Below, in pieces: positions 17,096-24,330 of a stretch of 64,000 nt of DNA; positions within the stretch are counted from its first letter, which is position 1; every line of letters begins with the position of its first letter. The DNA lies in contig NZ_SUKA01000002.1 of assembly GCF_005049105.1 (NCBI RefSeq), positions 434,001 through 498,000 on the forward strand. Reading direction: 5' to 3'. The notes under the pieces are model-generated. The model made no database searches and was not told the origin of the DNA. It worked only from the letters and a program-made list of their open reading frames with translations. Made by a program: the position numbers and the translations under genes. Source of the stretch: Sphingobacterium alkalisoli. Lineage in GTDB: Bacteria; Bacteroidota; Bacteroidia; Sphingobacteriales; Sphingobacteriaceae.

Positions 17096-18406
17096 ATGAA
17101 GTATCCATTTCAACTATTGATGCAGCGGCTGGGTAGTACTTCGTATACGATACAGATGATACTGCTGGCGCTGGCTGCATTTGGCTGCTATACCAGCATG
17201 TACGCGTACCGAAAAGCGTTTACAGCTGCCCTGTTTACGGAGCTACCGATCTGGGGGGTGGATTATAAGGTATGGCTCGTGATCGCGCAGGTATTTGGCT
17301 ATATGCTAAGTAAGTTCTATGGGATTAAGTTTGTCTCCGAGCTTGGACAGCAAAAGCGTGGTGCGAAATTGCTCCTGCTTATTGGCGTTGCCTGGCTGGC
17401 GTTATTGGGGTTTGCATTTATCCCGGCACCGTACAACATCGTGTGTATGTTTATTAATGGTTTGCCTTTAGGGATGATATGGGGTATCGTGTTTTCGTAT
17501 CTGGAGGGTAGGCGTGCCACTGAATTTTTGGCGGCAATCATGAGTGTGAGTCTGGTGTTTGCTTCTGGATTTGTTAAGTCGCTGGCACGCTTCCTGATGG
17601 AAGAATTGCATGTAACGGAGCAATGGATGCCATTTGCTACGGGACTGCTGTTTGCGATTCCGCTGCTTGTATTTACGTTGGTGCTGGAGGCCATGCCGCC
17701 GCCGGATGCCAAAGACAAACTGCTGCGCAACGAACGGAAAGCCATGACACATGGCGAGCGCATTGCTTTTTTGAAAATGTTTCTGCCGGGGCTAGTTGTC
17801 GTTGTATTTGTGTACTTGATATTTAGTGTGCTTCGGGATATACGCGATAATTTTGAAGTTGAGATCTGGGCGGATATTGGCGTAACAGAAACGCTGATCT
17901 ATGTGCAGACGGATTCGCTCATCGCATTAGTCGTGTTGGCACTTATGGGTCTACTAATCTGTGTTAAAAATAACATGAAGGCATTCAGCTATATCCATGT
18001 GATGCTTTTTACGGGTTGTTTTTTAGCGGGTATATTCACCTATCTCTTTCGGATACAGGCGGTCAGCGGGGTAACCTGGATGGTCATGACGGGATTGGGA
18101 CTGTATATGGTGTACATACCGTTTAATGCGATTTTTTTCGAGCGCTTTCTGGCGTCTTTCAAGGTGAAGGGAAATATCGGATTCCTGATGTATGTCGCCG
18201 ATTCTGTGGGATACCTGGGAAGCGTCTGTGTCTTGCTGGTGCGCGAACTCGGCTTGGTGGAGACTAGCTGGGGTAGCTTTTTTGAGCAGGCCATCCTGTT
18301 GGCAGCCGTGCTGGGTTGTATTTCGGTTGTGTTCTCCCTCATCTATTTTAGACGGAAGAAAGTGACGGAGGTGGAGCCGCTAGGCGATATGGAACTCGCG
18401 CGATAA
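17096..18406 (+). CDS. DUF5690-like multi-pass membrane protein, putative aminophosphonate carrier
   Basis: 436-residue integral membrane protein with about 12 hydrophobic segments, in layout like a major-facilitator carrier. The start YTSMYAYRKAFTAALF, the AQVFGYMLSKFYGIKFVSE stretch and NGLPLGMIWGIVFSYLEGRR (about residues 122-141) match what I know of DUF5690, a Bacteroidota family without an established substrate. It begins two bases after the pbfA stop, so the two are co-translated. With SusCD bringing substrate across the outer membrane, this is the best candidate in the window for transport across the inner membrane. No phosphonate ABC importer (PhnCDE) is present nearby. The membrane protein call is secure; family and substrate are inferred. 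Confidence 0.7.
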   Translation: MKYPFQLLMQRLGSTSYTIQMILLALAAFGCYTSMYAYRKAFTAALFTELPIWGVDYKVWLVIAQVFGYMLSKFYGIKFVSELGQQKRGAKLLLLIGVAWLALLGFAFIPAPYNIVCMFINGLPLGMIWGIVFSYLEGRRATEFLAAIMSVSLVFASGFVKSLARFLMEELHVTEQWMPFATGLLFAIPLLVFTLVLEAMPPPDAKDKLLRNERKAMTHGERIAFLKMFLPGLVVVVFVYLIFSVLRDIRDNFEVEIWADIGVTETLIYVQTDSLIALVVLALMGLLICVKNNMKAFSYIHVMLFTGCFLAGIFTYLFRIQAVSGVTWMVMTGLGLYMVYIPFNAIFFERFLASFKVKGNIGFLMYVADSVGYLGSVCVLLVRELGLVETSWGSFFEQAILLAAVLGCISVVFSLIYFRRKKVTEVEPLGDMELAR

Positions 18407-18423
18407 TAAGGGTTCGAATAGGA

Positions 18424-18467
18424 ACACAAATGGCCTGTCTACTTCTAAATAGACAGGCCATTTGTGT
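18424..18467. terminator. Bidirectional hairpin terminator between convergent operons
   Basis: Perfect 18-bp stem (ACACAAATGGCCTGTCTA with its complement at 18450-18467) and an eight-base loop, placed between the stop of the DUF5690-like gene and the stop of the minus-strand FAD oxidoreductase gene. It can serve both transcripts; neither side has a long T run. Confidence 0.75.
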
Positions 18468-18495
18468 GTGCCTATAAAAGGGCGTTAGCCCGTGA

Positions 18496-19656
18496 TTAGA
18501 AATTATATAAGTTCGCGATGCTTTGCTCCGCATATCCGGCACTGGCGGTCATCCCCTTGCCCCCGATACCGGTACGGATATGGATACGATCATCAATATT
18601 CTTCTCTACGATATGATCTCGATGCTGTGCATAGAATCCTGCCCAGGAAGTGGCGATCTGCCGCTGATCGATGGGCAAGATCCGATTGGCTTCTTCCAGC
18701 ATCAATTGGTTGATGTGCGCATTGATCGAAAATCCAAGTTCTTCGAGCTGTGTACCCGGTGCATACTCGTGCGAATCTCCGATGATGATGCTTCCGTCGA
18801 GCGCCTGTTTGAACAGGATGTGGATACCCCATTTTTTCAGCTCTTCGTAATGCTCGGGTACGCCTAGTTGCTGAAAGGAAGGGCAATAGGCTTCAAAGCT
18901 TTCGTACCGTCGGATGGTTAGACCGGTTAAGATGTTTCCGGGCAACTGGATGTGCGGCAAGGGCTGTGTACGCAACATTTGCAGCTTGCTGATCTGTAAA
19001 CCGCTGTCTTCGAATAGTTCCCTATAAAGCAGTTTAAATTCGTAGCCGTTGCAGATGACGACTTTTTCGGCTTGGAATTCCTGTTGATTCGTCGTGCTGA
19101 TGGTGGCACCGTTCGTATGGCTCTCACAGGCTAATACGGTGGTGTCGTAGCGCAGGGTATATTTTGCAAATTTGTGCTGTAAATAGAGGTGAAGACGGCG
19201 GATCATGGTTTCGGGTTCGACACTGAGCTCTTGATCGAACACAATAGCTTCCTTCACGTAATCGGATCGGAGGTCCGGGAATTTGGCGCATACCTGCGCT
19301 TGATTCCAGACTGCATGGGCATAGCCTTTGCGGTCATAGTGTGCGGCAAGCTCGTGCATGACCTGCGTTTCTTCGTTATCGGACGCAATATAGTAACTGC
19401 CGTTGTTTCTGACGGAGATGTCGAACTCCCGCTGTATGGATTGATAAATTTCGAGACCCCGTACGCCGTAATCAAACCATTCTCCAGACATCCCGGAGGG
19501 TACGACCTGGCCGAAATTACGGGCTGTAGACCCGACTGGAAAGTTGTCTTTCTCGAGCTGAAGAACTTCAAGACCTCGTAGCAGGGCATGATAGGCGTGA
19601 AAGGTGCCTAGGATACCGCCGCCGACTACAATTAAATCGTATTTTTTTGAATGCAT
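18496..19656 (-). CDS. FAD-dependent aminophosphonate-oxidase-like protein (TIGR03364 type)
   Basis: 386-residue flavoprotein of the DAO/GlyOx fold. The dinucleotide-binding motif GGGILG lies at residues 12-17, with an acidic residue closing the Rossmann strand (LQLEKD), and GSTARNFGQVVPSGMSGEW (about 42-60) is the segment I associate with the TIGR03364 clade. The C-terminal TGIGGKGMTASAGYAEQ forms the FAD cap. That clade is known to sit beside PhnX-like hydrolases, and related enzymes were shown to oxidise N-methyl-2-aminoethylphosphonate or 2-aminoethylphosphonate to phosphonoacetaldehyde. Here it follows the PhnX-like gene by 34 bases on the same strand and is probably co-transcribed. It could replace the transaminase PhnW, which is absent from the window. 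The exact substrate is not readable from sequence. Confidence 0.8.
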   Translation of the reverse strand: MHSKKYDLIVVGGGILGTFHAYHALLRGLEVLQLEKDNFPVGSTARNFGQVVPSGMSGEWFDYGVRGLEIYQSIQREFDISVRNNGSYYIASDNEETQVMHELAAHYDRKGYAHAVWNQAQVCAKFPDLRSDYVKEAIVFDQELSVEPETMIRRLHLYLQHKFAKYTLRYDTTVLACESHTNGATISTTNQQEFQAEKVVICNGYEFKLLYRELFEDSGLQISKLQMLRTQPLPHIQLPGNILTGLTIRRYESFEAYCPSFQQLGVPEHYEELKKWGIHILFKQALDGSIIIGDSHEYAPGTQLEELGFSINAHINQLMLEEANRILPIDQRQIATSWAGFYAQHRDHIVEKNIDDRIHIRTGIGGKGMTASAGYAEQSIANLYNF

Positions 19657-19690
19657 AAGCTGTGAGTTTTTTTATTCGAATACCCGTTTC

Positions 19691-20389
19691 TTATTGTTCT
19701 AACAGTGGTAACACTTCGAGCAGATTGTCCACGATATGGCTGGGATTTGCACGGCTTAATTGCGCGACGGTGTGTGCACCGGTCGTGATGCCGATACTGA
19801 ATCTGCAGCCGGCATTCTGCCCTTCTGCGATATCAACGGCCGAGTCTCCAATTTTTGCGACGGCCTGACCGGATTCAATACCGAATTGATCCATGGCAAA
19901 CAGAATCATGTCGGGGTGGGGGCGATTACGAGCCACATCATCCGCAGTAATCAAAGCATCGATATCACGGCCTACTTTCCAATCCAACTGCTGGAGAAGG
20001 GTTTCGGCGGTGTGTTTGTTGTAGCCCGTATTCAGCACAATACGGATGTTTTTTTTCTGTAAAGCCTGAAAGAAATCCAGGGCATTATCTTGTGCGGATA
20101 TAGCCGCTGTTTGGTAGGCCTGGTCAAGTAACTGCAAGAAATCATGGAACATCAGCTCGATGACGGATGGATCAACTTTTTCGGCGGTGCTTGTTAAGAT
20201 CGACTCAATGGCCTGTTTTTTTTCTTTTCCCGCCCCGTGTGCCAATACGTCTTCTAATGATACAGCGTAACCCTGTCGATTGATTGCCCGGTGTAAGGTT
20301 TTGTACACGAGGTTATCTTCATCAACAGTAGTACCCGCCATATCGCATACCACCATCTTAATTTTATCGTTTTTTTCTACTGCTATCAT
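19691..20389 (-). CDS. PhnX-like HAD hydrolase (phosphonatase-like, TIGR03351 type)
   Basis: 232-residue HAD-superfamily hydrolase related to phosphonoacetaldehyde hydrolase, which splits phosphonoacetaldehyde into acetaldehyde and phosphate in the cytoplasm. Motif I is VVCDMAGTTVDED with nucleophile Asp16 and the Ala18 typical of phosphonatases; motif II is NTGY (Thr121); RPHP (156-159) and GDSAVDIAEG (Asp182, Asp186) give the metal site. In the cap, GAGKEKKQAI (52-61) aligns by eye with the phosphonatase segment holding the Schiff-base lysine, so Lys57 (or Lys55) may take that role. It is shorter than classical PhnX (about 265), as expected for the PhnX-like subfamily. It is transcribed away from the regulator gene, with operator copies between them. 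Confidence is high for the family, moderate for the exact reaction. Confidence 0.8.
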   Translation of the reverse strand: MIAVEKNDKIKMVVCDMAGTTVDEDNLVYKTLHRAINRQGYAVSLEDVLAHGAGKEKKQAIESILTSTAEKVDPSVIELMFHDFLQLLDQAYQTAAISAQDNALDFFQALQKKNIRIVLNTGYNKHTAETLLQQLDWKVGRDIDALITADDVARNRPHPDMILFAMDQFGIESGQAVAKIGDSAVDIAEGQNAGCRFSIGITTGAHTVAQLSRANPSHIVDNLLEVLPLLEQ

Positions 20390-20440
20390 GTTTTAAATGT
20401 GTGTTCGACTAGCGCTGTTATAAGTGAAAAATATATGGTG

Positions 20441-20472
20441 CAAATATAAACATTTGTTTAGTATTTATAAAT
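20441..20472 (-). promoter_or_regulatory. Promoter -7 element and operator copy C for the PhnX-like gene
   Basis: On the minus strand TATATTTG (20448 to 20441) fits the Bacteroidota -7 element TAnnTTTG. Directly upstream of it is the regulon motif as TAAAC (20447) - 4 - GTTTA (20456) - 7 - TAAAT (20468), one base longer in the first spacer than copies A and B. It shares the 13-base run TTTGTTTAGTATT with copy B. The placement would let a bound regulator block the promoter. Confidence 0.6.
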
Positions 20473-20550
20473 ATTGTATATCTCAATGTGTACGAATTCT
20501 ATGCCGATTGTATGTCAGTGCGCTTGTTAGCGAATCGGGAAGATAATATT

Positions 20551-20576
20551 TAACAATTTGTTTACTTTCGCTAAAC
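20551..20576 (+). promoter_or_regulatory. Regulon operator, copy D (upstream of the XRE-cupin gene)
   Basis: Contains the exact inverted repeat GTTTA (20560) - 7 - TAAAC (20572), preceded by TAACAATTT in place of the first half. It lies about 100 bases from copy C in the divergent intergenic region and just upstream of a putative -33 TTTG for the regulator gene, suggesting autoregulation. Confidence 0.6.
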
Positions 20577-20591
20577 GTCAATTGTAGTTTA

Positions 20592-20626
20592 TTTGCGCTG
20601 TTTCTACTTACAAATAGCTATTTTTG
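20592..20626 (+). promoter_or_regulatory. Putative Bacteroidota-type promoter of the XRE-cupin gene
   Basis: TTTG at 20592-20595 (-33-like) and TATTTTTG at 20619-20626 (-7-like, TAnnTTTG) with a 23-base gap, ending 22 bases before the start codon. Spacing and wording fit the known consensus, but the elements are short and AT-rich, so chance matches are possible. Confidence 0.4.
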
Positions 20627-20648
20627 CCTAACTTACAAACAAAAGGCT

Positions 20649-21230
20649 ATGGAAGATAATACGGTATTTAAAATAAGTGCTAAAATAAAGGAAATCCGAA
20701 AGGATAAATCCATTACGATACAGGAACTGGCAGATAAAGCGGGAGTAAGTAAAGGCCTGATTTCGCAGATTGAAAATAACCGTACGGTGCCCTCTCTTTT
20801 TGTACTTATCAATATCGTGAATGCGTTGGATGTCGATCTGAATGAATTTTTTCAAGATTTTAAAACCAACAACGAAGGGGGACCAATCATTGTCCGTAAA
20901 AAACAGGATTATGAAAACTTCGAGAAAGAGCATGCGATCGGATTTCAATATCAGCGTATTCTTGCTTCAACTATCGACAGTTCTACATTAGATATCGTCT
21001 TATTGGAGTTGGCACCTGATGCGACGAGACCTATGGTGGAAACAGAGGCGTTTGAATATAAATATATGGTTTCTGGACAAGTGGAATATATTTTTCCGGA
21101 TCGTACCGTCGCACTGGAGGCAGGGGATTCGATCTTCTTTGACGGCAGGATTTCGCATACGCCCAAAAATACGGGCACCGTACCCGCCCTCATGCTTATC
21201 GTCTATTTTTTCGACGGTAAGGGAAAATAA
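20649..21230 (+). CDS. XRE-cupin transcriptional regulator of the phosphonate-type regulon
   Basis: 193-residue one-component regulator. Residues about 8-65 are an XRE helix-turn-helix (IQELADKAGVSKGLISQIEN, NRTVPSLFVLINIVNALDV) and residues about 110-190 a cupin_2 barrel (EYKYMVSGQVEYIF, LEAGDSIFFDGRISHTPKN) that usually binds a small-molecule effector. It is divergent from the PhnX-like gene, and inverted-repeat motifs lie at its own promoter region, at phnX-like, at pbfA and ahead of the SusCD operon, so it is the natural candidate to bind them. Whether it represses or activates cannot be read from sequence; overlap of copies B and C with promoters favours repression relieved by a pathway metabolite. 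Confidence 0.8.
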   Translation: MEDNTVFKISAKIKEIRKDKSITIQELADKAGVSKGLISQIENNRTVPSLFVLINIVNALDVDLNEFFQDFKTNNEGGPIIVRKKQDYENFEKEHAIGFQYQRILASTIDSSTLDIVLLELAPDATRPMVETEAFEYKYMVSGQVEYIFPDRTVALEAGDSIFFDGRISHTPKNTGTVPALMLIVYFFDGKGK

Positions 21231-21295
21231 AAAGGGCCATGCACACATGATTTGATCCACATAGCAAAGCCCTTGTTAAAATTGTATAGCGCGAT

Positions 21296-21925
21296 TTATC
21301 CAACCACTGGTGCAAATTCTTCAACGTCTAATCGAACTTTCGGAAGGGATGCTAGCCAGTCGCCTGCCTCGTCGCGGTAACCTACTGCAAGTAAAACTAC
21401 ACTGCGTAAGCCTTTTTCTGTGAGCCCAAGGATGCGGTCTACCTGTGCGGCGTCGAAGCCTTCCATAGGAGTAGTATCTACTTTTTCGGCCGCTGCAGCA
21501 ATTAGCGCTGTACCTAAAGCAATATAGGTCTGCCGCGCTGCCCAACTGAAGTTTTCATCCGCCGGACGGGCTAGTAAAAAAGATTCCAATTTGCTTTTGA
21601 AATCCGTCAGTTGGTCCAATGGCGTAGAGCGTATCGCTGCGGTACGCGCCATATAGTCATCGATCATCGCTTGGTCGATATTTGCATACGCGGCGAAAAC
21701 CAAGAGGTGAGAAGCTTCAGCGATCTGCGTGTTGAACGAGCCTTCGCCAAGTTGTTTGCGCAGCTCTTTGTTTTCAACAACCAGAACGCGGTAGGGTTGT
21801 AAGCCTACGGAAGATGCACTCAAATTAGTTGCTTCGAGGATACGACGGATTTTGTCATCTTCGACGCGTAGGTCGCTATACTTTTTCACAGCGTAACGCC
21901 ATGATAAGGTGTCTTGTAAATTCAT
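21296..21925 (-). CDS. NAD(P)H-dependent nitroreductase-family flavoprotein
   Basis: 209-residue FMN enzyme of the nitroreductase (NfsB-like) family. The start RYAVKKYSDLRV (about residues 10-21) is the typical RRSxRxF-like FMN-phosphate segment, SASSVGLQPYRVLVVE (36-51) the flavin contact, and EGFDAAQVDRILGL and LLAVGYRD the C-terminal signatures. It would reduce quinones, nitroaromatics or aldehyde-like electrophiles using NAD(P)H in the cytoplasm. It is divergent from an HxlR-type regulator, a very common arrangement in which the regulator responds to reactive electrophiles. It is not part of the neighbouring phosphonate-type regulon by any sign in the sequence. Confidence 0.85.
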   Translation of the reverse strand: MNLQDTLSWRYAVKKYSDLRVEDDKIRRILEATNLSASSVGLQPYRVLVVENKELRKQLGEGSFNTQIAEASHLLVFAAYANIDQAMIDDYMARTAAIRSTPLDQLTDFKSKLESFLLARPADENFSWAARQTYIALGTALIAAAAEKVDTTPMEGFDAAQVDRILGLTEKGLRSVVLLAVGYRDEAGDWLASLPKVRLDVEEFAPVVG

Positions 21926-21972
21926 ATGCTAATTATATATGTTAAACCGATACAAATATCCAACTATTTAGT

Positions 21973-22002
21973 TTACTTTTGTCATTAGGTAACAAAAAGT
22001 AA
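21973..22002. promoter_or_regulatory. Imperfect inverted repeat, candidate HxlR operator
   Basis: TTACTTTTGT (21973-21982) and ACAAAAAGTAA (21992-22002) form an inverted repeat with one extra A in the right arm, midway between the divergent nitroreductase and HxlR genes. It contains TACTTTTG, a possible -7 element for the + strand. AGTAAC is repeated twice just downstream. Binding by the HxlR protein is inferred from position. Confidence 0.35.
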
Positions 22003-22033
22003 TAGTAACATTAGAGTAACTAAGTGACATTTT

Positions 22034-22435
22034 ATGGAAAATCAACAGGATAATGCGCCTTGCGTAGGCCATGATTTTAGTGCATGCGGCAAACGGATTG
22101 CAGCGGTACACGATACAATGGATGTATTAAATGGAAAGTGGAAGATTGCCATTATCTCTTTACTGGGTTTTGGAACGCGGCGTTACTCAGAGATTCTGAA
22201 GGAGGTAGAAGGTATCTCGGGCAAAATGCTAAGCCGCGAGCTCAAGGATATGGAAATGAATCTCCTGGTGAAGCGCACGGTCGTATCGGATCAGCCCATT
22301 GCGGTAGCCTATAGTTTGACGGATTATTGTGTAGACCTACTGCCCATTATCCATAGCCTCGCCGAATGGGGGACGAAGCACCGGCAGGTGATCGTACAGC
22401 ATATTAAAGGCGAGGCCGTATTAGAAATGGGGTAG
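22034..22435 (+). CDS. HxlR-family winged-helix regulator
   Basis: 133-residue MarR/HxlR-type regulator. The core VLNGKWKIAIISLLGFG (about residues 32-48), RYSEILKEVEGISGKMLSREL and LVKRTV with YSLTDY are the family hallmarks. The N-terminal Cys residues (APCVGHDFSACGKR) include a cysteine ahead of the first helix, which in HypR/QorR-type relatives senses disulfide or quinone stress. It is divergent from the nitroreductase gene and very likely controls it. Its stop codon is only two bases from the stop of the convergent MBL-fold gene, with no terminator between. Confidence 0.85.
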   Translation: MENQQDNAPCVGHDFSACGKRIAAVHDTMDVLNGKWKIAIISLLGFGTRRYSEILKEVEGISGKMLSRELKDMEMNLLVKRTVVSDQPIAVAYSLTDYCVDLLPIIHSLAEWGTKHRQVIVQHIKGEAVLEMG

Positions 22436-22437
22436 GG

Positions 22438-23193
22438 TTACAGCACTAAGCGTAAGCCATCATATGCGCGTGGCACTGTGATATTATCCATATGTGCGAG
22501 CATTTCTTCATCAAAATGGGTGAGCAGAATCTTTTTTGCGCTAAAGCGATCGATATGTTTCGATAATTCCAGGTAATTGAGATGGCCATCAACTTCCGTA
22601 TTGTAGAAACAGCATTCGCAGATAAATAAATCGGCACCTGCGGCAATATCGACTAGGCGCTCCGTCCAGTTGGTATCGCCCGAGTAGCCAATGATCTTGT
22701 CTGCTGTGCGTATCCGGATGCCATGGGGCTGGCTTTCGGGTTTGTGTGCAACGGGTATGGGTACGACGCTCAGATGGGGCAACGAAATTTCTTCTTCAGC
22801 CTGGTAGGAGACAAAGGTCAAGCTTAGTTTGTCTAAAACAGCGGTTCCTGGGTAGAGCAACTCAAATAACTGTTGGATTTTTTCTTCGCATCCCGGAGGG
22901 CTTATGATGGTGAGCGGCTTTTCTCTTCTTTCTTTTGCTGCATCGAGCAGCAAATAGGGCAGACCGCCGTAATGGTCACCATGAAAATGGGAAATAATGA
23001 TGGTATCGACGTCGGATAAGGGGAGTCCATTTTTTTTAAGTCCTGCCAGCGCTCCTGTGCCACAGTCGATCAGAAAGGCACCATCTGGCGATTGGACATG
23101 AAAACAGGTTTGGGTGTTACCGCCACTGGAAAAGGCATCACCACAGCCGATCACGGTGAGCATATGTGTATTGAAGTTTTCTTGATGCTGCAT
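22438..23193 (-). CDS. MBL-fold metallo-hydrolase (RNase Z-like class)
   Basis: 251-residue metallo-beta-lactamase-fold hydrolase. The zinc motif HFHGDH lies at residues 69-74 after LIDCGTGALAGLKKNG, further metal ligands come from IPVAHKPES and GYSGDTNWTE, and a late LLTHFDEE supplies the last histidine. No signal peptide, so cytoplasmic. The arrangement (SGDTNW, FICECCF) resembles ribonuclease Z-like and PhnP-like phosphodiesterase groups; a PhnP-like cyclic phosphodiesterase role is tempting beside a phosphonate locus but is not supported by specific residues. The ATG at 23163 is an alternative start, giving MLTVIGCGDAFSSGG, and may be the real one. Confidence 0.75.
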   Translation of the reverse strand: MQHQENFNTHMLTVIGCGDAFSSGGNTQTCFHVQSPDGAFLIDCGTGALAGLKKNGLPLSDVDTIIISHFHGDHYGGLPYLLLDAAKERREKPLTIISPPGCEEKIQQLFELLYPGTAVLDKLSLTFVSYQAEEEISLPHLSVVPIPVAHKPESQPHGIRIRTADKIIGYSGDTNWTERLVDIAAGADLFICECCFYNTEVDGHLNYLELSKHIDRFSAKKILLTHFDEEMLAHMDNITVPRAYDGLRLVL

Positions 23194-23266
23194 TTGAATA
23201 ATTTTATTTCAGGAATTAACGATAGTCGTTAGATTGACAACTGTGCTTATTGGCTCAGTTTTTTAT

Positions 23267-24034
23267 TTAGTCGAGTATAACGAAATTGACCTTATCAACG
23301 CCTGTGTTTCCTGTCAGTTCATCGTACGCGTATACTACCAGTTCGTATTTTCCGGGCGTATCGATGGCTGCGGTGGCGCCGAATAAATTGGGAGCTTTAC
23401 AGATAAGAGGAAGTTCTTTAAGCGGCTCACCATTTCGCGATAGGAGTCCGACAACTTCCATGGCGTTTGCATCCCAAAGTCCGTCGCTGTCGATCAGACA
23501 TCCACACATCATCACGATATTAGCCTCAAAAGTAAGCGATTGGTTCGCTAGGCTCTTCAGTGAGATATATTGATGTGTTCGCGGAGCTAGGATATCAACG
23601 ATGAAGCCTGGTATTTCCAAGATAATACCGTCACCTAAAATATGCTTTCCGGGTATAAGCCACAGTTCGGTACTTACGTGGGCCTGAGCTGTTCGGTTAT
23701 TAAGTGGCGACTGCACTTCGATGCGCACGAATGTGGGCTCTTGTAGGTCGAGAGTCGCTTCGTATTTAGCGGTGGCCTCGTCTGCAATACGCTTTCCGCG
23801 CTCACGAGGTTCCATCATAATCAAACGCGTATCGCCGGTAGTGCCTTCGGTTTTTCCTTCCGAAAGAATTTTATTATTTAGTTTATCCCTTATAATGATG
23901 TATGCGCCTCCAAGAGAAGAACCAATAAATTTAGCATCCCGTGCTTTAGCACGCACGACTATTCTGGTTTCCTTTGCGAAATTTTGTCCTGTCGCGATGA
24001 GGACAAGCAGTACTATAACAAATAAATTTTTCAT
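23267..24034 (-). CDS. Secreted protein of unknown function
   Basis: Not recognised. The ATG at 24034 gives a clean signal peptide (MKNLFVIVLLVLIATGQNFA) and is preferred to the ATG 24 bases upstream. The mature part of about 235 residues is rich in beta-type segments, with a basic start (RIVVRAKARDAKF), a CGC pair near MMCGCLIDSDGLW and a final stretch IDTPGKYELVVYAYDELTGN that looks like an Ig/FN3-like strand pattern. No catalytic motif. It is divergent from an alpha/beta hydrolase gene. A periplasmic or surface binding or structural role is the most that can be suggested. Confidence 0.6.
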   Translation of the reverse strand: MKNLFVIVLLVLIATGQNFAKETRIVVRAKARDAKFIGSSLGGAYIIIRDKLNNKILSEGKTEGTTGDTRLIMMEPRERGKRIADEATAKYEATLDLQEPTFVRIEVQSPLNNRTAQAHVSTELWLIPGKHILGDGIILEIPGFIVDILAPRTHQYISLKSLANQSLTFEANIVMMCGCLIDSDGLWDANAMEVVGLLSRNGEPLKELPLICKAPNLFGATAAIDTPGKYELVVYAYDELTGNTGVDKVNFVILD

Positions 24035-24330
24035 TGAAACGTATTTTTTATTTAACATCTGAATGACCTAATCTTTTTGTCGTATCGATTTCGGTCAGCG
24101 CCTCTAATCTGTCGTAGTGAAGGATTTAGGCGGAGTGCGAAAAGATAAAGATATTATTTTTATCGTTAAAAAGCGGCATTTCATGGCAAGAAATAGTTCT
24201 CATTTTCCAAGGTTTATCGCTATTAATAGTTTTTTTTGTACATTCGATTATAATAATTAAAAGTCGATATGGAGACCTACAGACGGTTAACTCGCATATA
24301 CCACGATAATAATCTTAAACGTATGATACG

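Noticed and set aside
21231..21274. Possible terminator after the XRE-cupin gene (AAGGGC ... GCCCTT)
   Set aside because: Only a 6-bp stem with a loop of about 31 bases and no T run.
22438..23193. MBL-fold gene as phosphonate gene phnP
   Set aside because: Only the general MBL fold is shared; no C-P lyase genes are present and no operator motif lies upstream of it.
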